A stretch of 41,036 bases of DNA from NCBI RefSeq assembly GCF_020439865.1, contig NZ_JAGRPF010000169.1:1-41036 (forward strand), given 5' to 3'. Positions 1 through 8,017 of this stretch are shown piece by piece. This stretch comes from Prosthecobacter sp. Lineage in GTDB: Bacteria; Verrucomicrobiota; Verrucomicrobiia; Verrucomicrobiales; Verrucomicrobiaceae. Numbering within the stretch: the stretch's first letter is position 1; each line of letters begins with the position of its first letter. The notes under the pieces are model-generated. The model did no database searches, was not told where the DNA came from, and worked only from the letters and a program-made list of their open reading frames with translations. Made by a program: the position numbers and the translations under genes.

Positions 1-2
1 AG

Positions 3-263
3 CTCAAGGCGCAGCGCAAGGGCGTGCAGAGCATCTGGTTTGGCTTTGGCATGTTCGGCCTCATCGGCTGGTCGGTCGTCGTGCCCACGCTGCTCGGTGC
101 GGCGCTCGGCATCTGGCTGGACGATCACCATCCGGGAACACACTCGTGGACGCTTTCGCTGCTGGTCATCGGATTGTTTGTCGGATGCCTGAATGCGTGG
201 CATTGGGTGGCGAAGGAGAATCAAAAAATGCACGACGACGACAAGGAGGACAAAGATGAGTAA
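3..263 (+). CDS. atpQ: N-ATPase subunit AtpQ (AtpI-like), 5' partial
   Basis: Small membrane protein of N-type (Na+/H+-translocating) rotary ATPase operons. The frame is open to the left edge of the window, so the true start lies upstream. A GTG at 24 is an internal candidate, but the charged stretch before it (LKAQRKG) fits the family's cytoplasmic N-terminus. Two hydrophobic segments follow: GMFGLIGWSVVVPTLLGAAL, then, after a short loop with GIWLDDHHPG, a helix around SLLVIGLFVGCLNAW. The C-terminus is a highly charged Asp/Lys/Glu tail. The gene overlaps atpR by 8 bases. In this operon type the order is atpD-C-Q-R-B-E-F-A-G, so atpD and atpC are expected just upstream. The family's role is thought to be assembly or ion loading of the membrane rotor; that is family knowledge, not visible here. 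Confidence 0.85.
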   Translation, partial: LKAQRKGVQSIWFGFGMFGLIGWSVVVPTLLGAALGIWLDDHHPGTHSWTLSLLVIGLFVGCLNAWHWVAKENQKMHDDDKEDKDE

Positions 264-552
264 TTCGCTTCCCTTTGTGCTCGCTGCGCTTGCCGGTCTG
301 GTGCTCGGCGCGATCTTCTTCGGCGGTCTGTGGTGGACGATTCGCAAGGGCATGCAGTCGCCGCGTCCGGCGCTTTGGTTTCTCGCCAGCTTCGCGCTGC
401 GCACCGCCATCGTGGTGGTCGGCTTTTATTTCGTGGGCGGCGGTCAGTTGCAGAAACTGCTGGCCTGCCTTGCGGGATTCATCATCGGGCGTCTCATTGT
501 CACACGGATGACACAAAACCTCTCCAGCAAGGAGGACGGCCATGCGTCTTAG
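256..552 (+). CDS. atpR: N-ATPase subunit AtpR
   Basis: 98-residue membrane protein specific to N-type ATPase operons. I chose the ATG at 256 because it overlaps the end of atpQ by 8 bases and is preceded by a purine-rich ACAAGGAGGACA ribosome-binding site. An upstream in-frame start at 193 would bury 21 residues inside atpQ. Three hydrophobic segments are visible (about residues 6-26, 35-55 and 62-80), with arginines inside or at the edge of membrane segments (FALRTAIVVV and GRLIVTR). Membrane arginines are characteristic of AtpR and have been proposed to interact with the c-subunit carboxylates. Its stop overlaps the atpB start by 11 bases, which implies translational coupling along the operon. 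Confidence 0.85.
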   Translation: MSNSLPFVLAALAGLVLGAIFFGGLWWTIRKGMQSPRPALWFLASFALRTAIVVVGFYFVGGGQLQKLLACLAGFIIGRLIVTRMTQNLSSKEDGHAS

Positions 553-1213
553 CTCCGACGAGGTCATCTTCTGGCAGCATGGGTTCTTCAAGCTGAACGA
601 AACCATCATCACCACGTGGGCGCTGATGCTGGTTCTCGTGCTTGGTGCGAAGTGGATCACCAGCCGTCTTTCGCCGGGCATTCACATCTCGCGCTGGCAG
701 AGCACGCTGGAGATCATTGTGAGCGGCATCAGGAAGCAGATTCAGGAAGTTGGTCTGCAACGACCGGAGGTTTACATCGGCTTCATCGGCACTCTGTTCC
801 TTTTCATCGCGCTGTCGAATCTGTGCACCATCCTGCCGTATTACGAGCCGCCGACAGGTTCGCTCTCCACCACGGCGGCGCTCGCGATCTGCGTATGCAT
901 CGCCGTGCCGCTCTTCGGTATCGCAGAGCAGGGAATTGGTGGCTACCTGAAGACCTACATCAAACCCACGCCGTTGATGCTGCCGTTTCATGTCATCAGC
1001 GAGATCTCGCGCACGTTGGCGCTGGCCATTCGTCTGTTCGGCAACATCATGAGCGGATCGATCATTCTTGGCATTCTTTTGACCATCACGCCGTTCATCT
1101 TTCCGGTGGTCATGAGCGCGCTCGGACTGCTCACCGGCATGGTGCAGGCCTATATTTTCAGCATTTTGGCGACCGTTTACATTGCGGCCGCCTCCAGCGA
1201 ACGATCCGAATAA
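542..1213 (+). CDS. atpB: ATP synthase/ATPase F0 subunit a
   Basis: 223-residue stator channel subunit of the membrane sector. It passes ions to and from the c-ring. The segment ISEISRTLALAIRLFGNIMS holds the near-invariant arginine of subunit a (R164, equivalent to E. coli aArg210) in its usual R-L-F-G-N context. Five or so hydrophobic helices are visible, and the C-terminal helix ends with QAYIFSILATVYIAAA, a standard subunit a signature. The start at 542 follows an AAGGAGG site at 529-535 and overlaps atpR by 11 bases. It is shorter than proteobacterial subunit a (about 270 residues), as N-type and some other bacterial forms are. Confidence 0.95.
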   Translation: MRLSSDEVIFWQHGFFKLNETIITTWALMLVLVLGAKWITSRLSPGIHISRWQSTLEIIVSGIRKQIQEVGLQRPEVYIGFIGTLFLFIALSNLCTILPYYEPPTGSLSTTAALAICVCIAVPLFGIAEQGIGGYLKTYIKPTPLMLPFHVISEISRTLALAIRLFGNIMSGSIILGILLTITPFIFPVVMSALGLLTGMVQAYIFSILATVYIAAASSERSE

Positions 1214-1240
1214 CGCAACCTCCAAACCAAGCACACATCC

Positions 1241-1522
1241 ATGGACAACATGACCATCATCGCCGTGGCCTCGATCATCACCGCCGGCATCACCACCGGT
1301 TTCGGCTGCATGGGGCCCGCTTTTGCCGAAGGCCGCTCCGTTGGCACCGCGCTCACCGCGCTCGCCCAGCAGCCGGACGCCGCACCCACGATCACGCGCA
1401 CGCTGTTCGTCGGTCTCGCCATGATCGAATCCACCGCGATCTACTGCTTCGTGGTGTCGATGATCCTCATCTTCGCCAATCCGTTCTGGAACCACGTCAT
1501 CACCGCGACCGCCACCAAATAG
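1241..1522 (+). CDS. atpE: ATP synthase/ATPase F0 subunit c (N-type)
   Basis: 93-residue rotor subunit with two membrane helices (about 4-26 and 54-80) joined by a polar loop QQPDA at 43-47. The ion-binding carboxylate is E63 in MIESTAIY. The E-S-T-x-x-Y pattern matches the ligand set of Na+-type c subunits. Helix 1 carries a second acid, E30 in GPAFAEG, where the Ilyobacter tartaricus Na+ rotor has Gln32. A double-carboxylate site is a feature of N-type rotors. Sequence alone does not settle Na+ versus H+ use, since at least one N-type ring with this kind of site has been reported to be proton-specific. The nearest alternative start is M4. Confidence 0.93.
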   Translation: MDNMTIIAVASIITAGITTGFGCMGPAFAEGRSVGTALTALAQQPDAAPTITRTLFVGLAMIESTAIYCFVVSMILIFANPFWNHVITATATK

Positions 1523-1525
1523 GCC

Positions 1526-2299
1526 ATGCTCATCGACTGGTTCACTGTCATCGCGCAGGCGGTCAACTTCCTCATTCTGGTGTGGTTGTTGAAGCGCTTC
1601 CTCTACAAGCCCGTGCTCGATGCGATCGACGCCCGCGAAAAGAGCATCGCCGCGCAACTCGAGGACGCTGCCGCCAAAGAAGCCGCCGCGGCGAAGGAAC
1701 GCGATGAATTCCAACGCAAGAACGACGAGTTCGCGCAGCAACGCGATGGCATGCTCAAAAAGGCCGGTGAAGAAGCCAAAGCCGAGCGACAGAAGATGGT
1801 GGAACAGGCGCGACAGGAAGCCGAGGCGCTGAAGAACAAACTGCAGACCGCCGCGCAAAACGAACGCGACGGGCTGAGCCGTGAAATCACCAGTCGCGCG
1901 CAGCAGGAGGTGTTTGCGATTGCGCGGAAGGCGCTGTCCGAACTCGCCGGTGCGAATCTCGAAGAACGCATGACAGAGGTGTTCATCCAGCGCCTGCGAG
2001 GTTTGGATGCGGACGAAAAAGCAAACCTCACCGCCTTCCTCAAGACCTCGCATCATCCCGCGCTGGTGCGAACGGCATTTGAACTCTCCCCGCCGCAATG
2101 CGCCGCGATCGAGGCGGCGATCAAGGAAACGCTGAGCACATCGAACGAGGTTCAGTTTGAAACCTCCTCCGCGATCGTCAGCGGCATCGAACTCACCACC
2201 AACGGCCACAAGGTCGCCTGGAGCATCGCTGACTATCTCGCCTCGCTGGAGCGAAACGTGGGGGAACTTTTGGATGACACGCATGGAAACGAAAAGTGA
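1526..2299 (+). CDS. atpF: ATP synthase/ATPase F0 subunit b with delta-like C-terminal domain
   Basis: 257-residue peripheral stalk protein. The N-terminus is one membrane helix (QAVNFLILVWLLKRFLYKPV), followed by a long charged coiled coil (about 40-140, rich in Lys/Glu/Ala), as in ordinary b subunits of about 160 residues. The last 110 residues are extra and end with a segment (about 215-245) resembling the C-terminal part of subunit delta/OSCP, with SSAIVSGIELTTNGHKVAW standing where delta has its glycine-rich strand. No separate atpH gene lies between atpF and atpA. The fused domain therefore probably supplies the delta function, as in other N-type operons. It starts 3 bases after the atpE stop, and its 3' end overlaps atpA by 17 bases. 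Confidence 0.92.
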   Translation: MLIDWFTVIAQAVNFLILVWLLKRFLYKPVLDAIDAREKSIAAQLEDAAAKEAAAAKERDEFQRKNDEFAQQRDGMLKKAGEEAKAERQKMVEQARQEAEALKNKLQTAAQNERDGLSREITSRAQQEVFAIARKALSELAGANLEERMTEVFIQRLRGLDADEKANLTAFLKTSHHPALVRTAFELSPPQCAAIEAAIKETLSTSNEVQFETSSAIVSGIELTTNGHKVAWSIADYLASLERNVGELLDDTHGNEK

Positions 2300-3827
2300 C
2301 CAGCCAGTCGGATTGCGCATTGCGCTGGACCAGGCCTTCAGCGGCTTGACCCGCAGCCGCGAGCAGTTTCAGCCGCGGCTTGAGCCACGCGAGGTCGGCA
2401 CGATCACCACGGTCTCCACCGGCATCGCCAAGGTCTCCGGACTGCCCGGTGTCGGCTTTGAAGAACTGATCAAGTTTCCGGGCGATCTCTACGGCATCGC
2501 CTTCAACCTCGATGAAGATGAAGTCGGTGTCGTTCTCCTTGGCGAATGCTGGCATCTGCATGCCGGTGACGAGGTCGAACGTACTGGCCGCGTCATGGAC
2601 GTGCCGGTGGGAGATGGATTGATCGGCCGCGTTATCGATCCGCTCGGTGATCCACTCGACGGCAAAGGTCCGGTCGCCTTCACCCGTCGTCTGCCGCTCG
2701 AACGTGACGCCACGCCGATCATGGACCGTGCGCCGGTCACCGAGCCGCTGCAGACCGGCATCAAGGTCGTCGACGCGCTCATTCCCATCGGCCGCGGTCA
2801 GCGCGAGCTGATTCTAGGCGATCGTCAGACCGGCAAGACCGCCATCGCCGTGGACACCATTGTCAATCAACGCGGGCAGGATGTGATCTGCGTGTATTGC
2901 GCCATCGGACAGCGTGCTTCGTCCGTTGCCAAGGTCGTCGCCAGTCTTCGCGAGCAGGGCGCGATGGACTATACGATCGTGGTGGTGACCGAGGGCAATG
3001 ACCCGCCTGGGCTTACCTACATCGCGCCTTATGCCGCGACGAGCATCGCCGAGCATTTCATGGAACAGGGACGCGACGTGCTCATTGTTTATGATGATCT
3101 CACGCATCATGCGCGTGCGTATCGCGAGCTGTCGCTGCTCCTGCGTCGTCCGCCGGGACGTGAGGCTTTTCCCGGCGACATCTTTTACATCCACTCGCGT
3201 TTGCTCGAACGCGCGACGCGATTGGGAAAGGAGTTCGGTGGTGGCTCGGTCACCGCGCTGCCGATCATCGAGACAGAGGCGCAAAACATCGCCGCTTACA
3301 TCCCCACGAATCTCATCTCCATCACGGATGGACAGATTTATCTCTCGCCCACGCTCTTCGAGCTTGGCGTGCTGCCGGCGGTCGATGTCGGCAAGTCGGT
3401 CTCGCGTGTTGGCGGCAAGGCACAGCTCGCGGCATATCGTGCGGTTGCCGGAGATTTGAAGCTCGCCTACTCGCAGTTCGAGGAACTCGAAACCTTCGCG
3501 CGATTCGGCACGCGACTTGATGAACACACGAAAGCCGTCATCGAGCACGGTCGCCGCATTCGCGCATGCTTGAAGCAGCCGCAGTTCGCCACGCTGCCCG
3601 TGCCTGAACAGATCGTCGTGCTGCTGGCGCTAACCGGTCGTCTTTTTGACAACGTGCCGCTCGAACGCATGACCGAGGCGGAAACCGCCGTGCGTGGCGC
3701 CGCGGCGCAGATCCCGGGGGAGGTGCGCGACCGTTTTGCCACGACGAACAGGTTGAGCGATACCGACCGCCAGGTGATTCTCGATGCTGCATCCAAAGCA
3801 GCGGCCGCCTTTCTGCCGAAGTCATGA
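2283..3827 (+). CDS. atpA: ATP synthase/ATPase F1 subunit alpha
   Basis: 514-residue non-catalytic nucleotide-binding subunit of the F1 head. Walker A is GDRQTGKT at residues 179-186. The Walker B region is DVLIVYDDLTHHARAYRELSLLLRRPPGREA, a hallmark of alpha. The arginine finger is R375 in SVSRVGG, which corresponds to E. coli alphaArg376 and reaches into the beta active site. I chose the ATG at 2283, which overlaps the end of atpF by 17 bases; the in-frame start at 2157 would add residues that are only antiframe of atpF. The C-terminus runs directly into atpG through an ATGA overlap. The partner beta subunit (atpD) is not in the window. Confidence 0.96.
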   Translation: METKSDQPVGLRIALDQAFSGLTRSREQFQPRLEPREVGTITTVSTGIAKVSGLPGVGFEELIKFPGDLYGIAFNLDEDEVGVVLLGECWHLHAGDEVERTGRVMDVPVGDGLIGRVIDPLGDPLDGKGPVAFTRRLPLERDATPIMDRAPVTEPLQTGIKVVDALIPIGRGQRELILGDRQTGKTAIAVDTIVNQRGQDVICVYCAIGQRASSVAKVVASLREQGAMDYTIVVVTEGNDPPGLTYIAPYAATSIAEHFMEQGRDVLIVYDDLTHHARAYRELSLLLRRPPGREAFPGDIFYIHSRLLERATRLGKEFGGGSVTALPIIETEAQNIAAYIPTNLISITDGQIYLSPTLFELGVLPAVDVGKSVSRVGGKAQLAAYRAVAGDLKLAYSQFEELETFARFGTRLDEHTKAVIEHGRRIRACLKQPQFATLPVPEQIVVLLALTGRLFDNVPLERMTEAETAVRGAAAQIPGEVRDRFATTNRLSDTDRQVILDAASKAAAAFLPKS

Positions 3828-4711
3828 GCGACTCCCTCGAAAGCCTGCGGCGCAAGATGGATGGAGCCGGCGAGCTCCGCTCCGTGGTGCGCACGATGAA
3901 GGCGCTCGCCGCCGCGAGCATCGGCCAATATGAACGCGCTGTGCAGTCGCTCGGAGATTACTATCGCACGGTGGAGCTCGGCCTAGCCGCCTGCTTTCGC
4001 CATTTGAAGCATGACATGCCCGAGTCGCGCGAGACCTCCGGCATCGGCGCGATCGTCTTTGGTTCCGATCAGGGGCTGGTCGGTCAGTTCAATGAGACGC
4101 TGTGCGAGCATGCCGTCACCGCGCTCAAAGCCATGCCCGGCGAGAAAGTTGTGTGGGCGGTGGGCGATCGCATGCAGGCGCGGCTCATCGACGCCGGTCT
4201 GCCGGTCGCCACCACGTTCACCGTACCGAACTCCGTGAACGCGATCACGCCGCTCATCGGCCAGATCCAGCTCGAACTGGAAACCCGCCGCGCCAAGAGC
4301 GGTCTCTCGCAGGTCCATCTCTTCCACAACCGCCCGCAATCGGGCGCGCTCTACGAGCCTGTGAGCCAGCGCCTGCTGCCGCTGGACGAAGTGTGGCGTC
4401 ACGACCTCGCCAAGATTCGCTGGCCCACGAAAAACCTGCCCGAGGTGATCCATCCCGGCGCACCCACGCTGCTCTCCCTCATCCGCGAGTATCTCTTCGT
4501 CTCGATCTACAAAGCCTGCGCCGAATCCTTGGCCAGCGAAAACGCCAGCCGCCTTGCCGCGATGCAACGCGCCGAGAAAAACATCGGCGAACTCCTCGAA
4601 GACCTCGGCCGCAATTTTCATCGCCTGCGGCAAAGCAGCATCGACGAAGAGTTGTTCGATCTCGTGTCGGGCTTCGAGGCGTTGTCGAACGGCAACAAAG
4701 GTTCAGCCTGA
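3824..4711 (+). CDS. atpG: ATP synthase/ATPase F1 subunit gamma (divergent, N-type)
   Basis: 295-residue central shaft subunit. The two long terminal helices are recognisable. The N-terminal one contains KMDGAGELRSVVRTMKALAAAS and the C-terminal one ends with RLRQSSIDEELFDLVSGFEAL. Between them is a Rossmann-like middle domain (GIGAIVFGSDQGLVGQFNE). The match to ordinary gamma is weak in the middle, as expected for N-type gamma subunits. It overlaps atpA by ATGA and is the last gene of the operon. No subunit epsilon (atpC) or delta gene follows. The next gene is convergent, with its stop only 10 bases away, and I see no clear hairpin terminator in that gap. Confidence 0.92.
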   Translation: MSDSLESLRRKMDGAGELRSVVRTMKALAAASIGQYERAVQSLGDYYRTVELGLAACFRHLKHDMPESRETSGIGAIVFGSDQGLVGQFNETLCEHAVTALKAMPGEKVVWAVGDRMQARLIDAGLPVATTFTVPNSVNAITPLIGQIQLELETRRAKSGLSQVHLFHNRPQSGALYEPVSQRLLPLDEVWRHDLAKIRWPTKNLPEVIHPGAPTLLSLIREYLFVSIYKACAESLASENASRLAAMQRAEKNIGELLEDLGRNFHRLRQSSIDEELFDLVSGFEALSNGNKGSA

Positions 4712-4721
4712 TTTTTGATTC

Positions 4722-6116
4722 TCAACTCGCGCCGCTGCCGCGAATGACGGCGGGCAGGGTCTGCAGAAGGATCTTCAAATCGAGCCAGAAGGACCAGTTG
4801 TCGATATACTTAAGGTCGAGTGCGACCCACTCCTCGAAGTTTTTGATGCCGTTGCGGCCGGTGACCTGCCAGAGGCATGTCAGACCGGGTTTGACGCTCA
4901 GGCGGCGACGCTGCGCATGTTTTTCGATGCGCTGAATCTCATAGACGGGCAGGGGACGCGGGCCGACGAGGCTCATCTCGCCTCGCAGCACGTTGATGAG
5001 CTGCGGCAGTTCATCGATGCTGTTGCGGCGCAGCCAGCGGCCAAAGGCGAAGATGCGGGGATCGTTGGTGATCTTGAAAACAGGGCCGTCCATCTCATTG
5101 TGTGCCTCCAGTTCGGCGCGACGAGTTTCAGCGTCGGTGTGCATCGTGCGGAACTTCCACATCACGAACGGCCTGCCATAGTGGCCGGCGCGTTCCTGTT
5201 TGAAGAAAATGGGGCCGCGCGAACCGAGGCGGATGCCAATGATCGCCACAAGCCAGAGAGGCAACGAGAACAGGAGCAAAACGAGTGCACCGACACGATC
5301 GACGATGCCTTTGAAAAGGAGCTCCCACGAGGCCTGCGGCGTGCTGTGAAACACCAGCATGAGGCGTCCACCGAGAACATCGAAAGTAGGGCGCGCAATG
5401 GCCGTCTGGAAGAAATCTGCGGCGATCCAGGCTTCGACTCCCTCGGTTTCGCAGGCCTGCACGGCCTCCTCGATCTTGCTGAAGTGCACGTGCTGGGCGG
5501 CGAAGAGCACGCGGCTGATCGAATGCTCATGCAGGGCGGCCACCAGATCTGAGACCGGGCGTTGGGTGATGTCGATCTGGCCCACGACCTCGATTTCGGC
5601 GCGTTGCTCGGAGGTCATGTTCGCGAGGAAGGAGTCGAGATCGTTTCGTTCACCGGCGATGATGACACGCTCGCGCCCTTTGCCCGATGTCATCTGCCTG
5701 CGTAGGATTTCTCGTTGCCAGGCCTCGCGCAGCAGCAGCGAGAGTGCGCCCAGTGCCACGGAGAAAATGACCACGGCACGGCTTTCGACCGACCATTTGA
5801 AGAACACGATGCAAAAGGCGATGAACATTCCGATGATGACCAGCGCCTCCGCCAGCTGACGCATGGAGCGGCCGGGAGTCTTATTGTATATGTTCGAGTA
5901 AAAACCGCGGGCCTCCAGCACGATGGGTGTGAATGGAGCCACGACCGCGATCACCCAGTAAAACTTCTCCAGCGAGGGAATCTCCGCGGCGTCAGGCAGA
6001 AAGACAGGCACCAACTGTGAACGCAAAAAGTGCCCGAACCACAGACAGAACGCCAGCAGAGCGCTGTCGAGCAGTTCGGTGAGCTGCAAATTGATTTCTT
6101 GCTTCCGGCCCAGCAT
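4722..6116 (-). CDS. Polyprenyl-phosphate sugar-1-phosphate transferase (exopolysaccharide initiation)
   Basis: 464-residue membrane protein that would load the first sugar-1-phosphate onto undecaprenyl phosphate to start synthesis of an exopolysaccharide or O-antigen unit. The N-terminal half has four to five membrane helices, followed by a soluble nucleotide-binding-like domain (GKGRERVIIAGERNDLDSFL). The C-terminal bacterial sugar transferase domain begins near residue 270 with a membrane-inserted helix. It holds the motifs VMWKFRTM, SIDELPQLINVLRGEMSLVGPRP and LSVKPGLTCLWQVTGRN, which are diagnostic. The layout is that of the WbaP/WcaJ-type polyisoprenyl glycosylphosphotransferases. The sugar cannot be told from the sequence. 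No glycosyltransferase cluster is adjacent, so the gene is an isolated initiator here. It has a good promoter at 6158-6185. Confidence 0.9.
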   Translation of the reverse strand: MLGRKQEINLQLTELLDSALLAFCLWFGHFLRSQLVPVFLPDAAEIPSLEKFYWVIAVVAPFTPIVLEARGFYSNIYNKTPGRSMRQLAEALVIIGMFIAFCIVFFKWSVESRAVVIFSVALGALSLLLREAWQREILRRQMTSGKGRERVIIAGERNDLDSFLANMTSEQRAEIEVVGQIDITQRPVSDLVAALHEHSISRVLFAAQHVHFSKIEEAVQACETEGVEAWIAADFFQTAIARPTFDVLGGRLMLVFHSTPQASWELLFKGIVDRVGALVLLLFSLPLWLVAIIGIRLGSRGPIFFKQERAGHYGRPFVMWKFRTMHTDAETRRAELEAHNEMDGPVFKITNDPRIFAFGRWLRRNSIDELPQLINVLRGEMSLVGPRPLPVYEIQRIEKHAQRRRLSVKPGLTCLWQVTGRNGIKNFEEWVALDLKYIDNWSFWLDLKILLQTLPAVIRGSGAS

Positions 6117-6157
6117 AGTGGTGGCTTAGATGCTAAAACTTATTTAGATTTATTAAA

Positions 6158-6185
6158 ATTATACTCGACCTAGCGAATGGCTCAA
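6158..6185 (-). promoter_or_regulatory. Sigma-70 type promoter for the sugar transferase gene
   Basis: Read on the minus strand, TTGAGC (6185-6180) is followed after 16 bases by a perfect TATAAT (6163-6158). Transcription would start near 6151 and give a leader of about 35 bases to the ATG at 6116. The surrounding 60 bases are AT-rich against a GC-rich background. The -35 element lies over the first codons of the divergent aroD gene (start 6177). The assignment rests on consensus match and position only. Confidence 0.5.
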
Positions 6186-6887
6186 CTTGTTTCCTCTAAA
6201 AACCTGCTCTTCTCCTCCCGGCCCCTCGCTGTGGGGGTGGTGGCTGATTTGGTGGCTCTCGAGCATTTCACTTCGCTGGAGGCGGCTGCGCGGGCCGGGT
6301 TGTGCGATGTGGCGGAACTCCGACTCGATCAGTTGCAGCTTCCTGCGGCTGATTTGCGCGCGAAACTTGCCGGGAACACGGTACCGCTTCTTTTGACCGC
6401 CCGCCATCCTGCGGAGGGAGGTCAGGCCCCGGAGGATCCCGCAGCGCGAGCGGCCATGATAGAGCCGTTATTGGATCTCGCCTCCCTAGTTGACCTCGAA
6501 CTGCGCAGCGCCACCCAGATGCAGGGGACGATTCAAAAGGCACGTGCGGCCGGAGTGCCGGTGGTGGGCTCGTTTCACGACTTTCAGGCCACGCCCTCAG
6601 ACGAGGTGCTCAGCGGCGCGGTGAACTTCGCCCAGCAGGTCGGACTCGATGCGGTGAAGATCGCCACCTACCTGAACACGCAGGATGATCTGGTGCGTCT
6701 CATGAAGCTTGCGGGCGAGACCCATCGTCTGCGTCTGTCTGTGATGGGGATGGGGCCATGGGGACGTGTCTCACGCCTGGTGTTGGCAAAGTGTGGCAGT
6801 CTCTTGAATTACGGCTTTATTGGTGTTTCGAATGCCCCCGGCCAGTGGCCAGTCGCGCGACTGAAGGAACTTCTAGCAGAACTTTGA
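6177..6887 (+). CDS. aroD: 3-dehydroquinate dehydratase, type I
   Basis: 236-residue cytoplasmic shikimate-pathway enzyme converting 3-dehydroquinate to 3-dehydroshikimate through a Schiff base. Type I residues are all present: E47 in AELRLDQ, R76 in LLTARHP, the catalytic pair H134 (GSFHDF) and K161 (AVKIATY), R200 in WGRVSRL, and Q223 in the substrate-binding loop APGQWP. Length matches the class (about 230-250). No Shine-Dalgarno sequence precedes the ATG at 6177, and only 60 bases separate it from the divergent gene. A TATACT at 6160-6165 would give an almost leaderless transcript, which is speculative. The next gene starts 2 bases after the stop, so the two are probably co-transcribed. 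Confidence 0.93.
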   Translation: MAQLVSSKNLLFSSRPLAVGVVADLVALEHFTSLEAAARAGLCDVAELRLDQLQLPAADLRAKLAGNTVPLLLTARHPAEGGQAPEDPAARAAMIEPLLDLASLVDLELRSATQMQGTIQKARAAGVPVVGSFHDFQATPSDEVLSGAVNFAQQVGLDAVKIATYLNTQDDLVRLMKLAGETHRLRLSVMGMGPWGRVSRLVLAKCGSLLNYGFIGVSNAPGQWPVARLKELLAEL

Positions 6888-6889
6888 TA

Positions 6890-7957
6890 ATGATCACCCG
6901 CCTCCCCCCGACTCTCCACCGCGGCGCCCTGCTGACGGTTCTTTTCAGCAGCATGCTGACCGGTTGCATTGACGAAAAGCGCGAGAAAGCTCTGCAATGG
7001 CGCGAGGAGGAGGCCGAGGCCAAGATGGCCGCCGCTTCCAAGATTCAGCAGGAAGTCGCCGCCGAACGCCAGCGCATTGAGAAGGAGAAGGCCCAGTTCG
7101 CCGCGCGGGAAACGGCGCTTCAGGAGATGAAGAAGCAGCTGGAGACGCAGCTTGCCGAGGAGATTGAAAAGACGCGCAAAGTCCGCCGCGAGATCGAAAT
7201 CAAAAACCTTCGGGGTGCGATTCCGCAGATCAGCGCCGGACGCTGCATCATCATCGACCCCGAAAACGATGACGTTCTCTTCGAAAAGAATCCGGACGTC
7301 AAAGGTGCCATCGCCAGTACCACGAAGATCATGACCGCGCTGCTTGTCGTTGAGGCGGGTGAGCTGGACAAAATCGTCACGGTGGAACTCGCGGACACGC
7401 AGTGTGCGCCGGTGCGCATCGGCTTGAAGGTCGGCGAGACCTACACGCGGCGTCAGCTCCTCACCGCGATGATGGTGAAAAGTTCCAATGACATCGCTCA
7501 GGCGCTCGCACGCGACAACGCCGGTAGTGTGGCCGAATTTGCCGCGAAGATGAACGAACGCGCAAAGGCCCTCGGCCTGCAAAACACCTTCTTCGTGAAT
7601 CCACATGGCCTGCCATCGACCACGGACGAGGATCCTTACTGCACGGCACGTGATCTCGCGATGATCGCCAAGGCCGCTGACCAGCAGACGGAAATCCGCA
7701 AGATCGTAAAGCTGCAAAGCTACAAATTCACCAAGCCCGATGGCAAATTCATCGAACTGGCCAACACCAACCGCGTGCTGCGCAGCGCGAGCTACTGCGA
7801 TGGGATGAAGACAGGCTACACCGAGGCCGCCGGTTACTGCCTTGTCGCCACCGGCGAGCGCAACGGCCGCCGCAGGATCGTCGTGGTGCTCAATGACAGC
7901 AGCACAGGAGTGTGGAAGGACGCTGAGGCGCTGCTCGACTGGGCATTGAAGGCGTGA
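6890..7957 (+). CDS. Lipoprotein D-alanyl-D-alanine carboxypeptidase (peptidase S11) with coiled-coil stem
   Basis: 355 residues. It is expected to trim the terminal D-Ala from peptidoglycan stem peptides in the periplasm. A lipoprotein signal ends in LTGC with the lipidated C26. A charged coiled coil follows (about 28-105, repeating Glu/Lys/Arg/Gln). The penicillin-binding domain has all three motifs: S143-T-T-K146, S198-S-N200 and K307-T-G309. The usual C-terminal beta domain and membrane-anchor helix of DacA-type enzymes are missing; the protein ends right after the catalytic domain. Anchoring therefore seems to have moved to the N-terminal lipid plus coiled coil. I chose the ATG at 6890 because the upstream frame from 6758 lies inside aroD and lacks a signal peptide. 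Confidence 0.9.
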   Translation: MITRLPPTLHRGALLTVLFSSMLTGCIDEKREKALQWREEEAEAKMAAASKIQQEVAAERQRIEKEKAQFAARETALQEMKKQLETQLAEEIEKTRKVRREIEIKNLRGAIPQISAGRCIIIDPENDDVLFEKNPDVKGAIASTTKIMTALLVVEAGELDKIVTVELADTQCAPVRIGLKVGETYTRRQLLTAMMVKSSNDIAQALARDNAGSVAEFAAKMNERAKALGLQNTFFVNPHGLPSTTDEDPYCTARDLAMIAKAADQQTEIRKIVKLQSYKFTKPDGKFIELANTNRVLRSASYCDGMKTGYTEAAGYCLVATGERNGRRRIVVVLNDSSTGVWKDAEALLDWALKA

Positions 7958-8017
7958 AATAACAATCACGGCTTGCGAGTTTCATGGCTCCCCGGCATCA
8001 TCGATGCCTCTCCAACC

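Noticed and set aside
500..2320. Long minus-strand open frame (about 600 codons) across atpR-atpF
   Set aside because: It is antisense to five well-recognised ATPase genes, has Arg/Gly/His-rich low-complexity translation and no domain; it arises from GC-rich codon bias.
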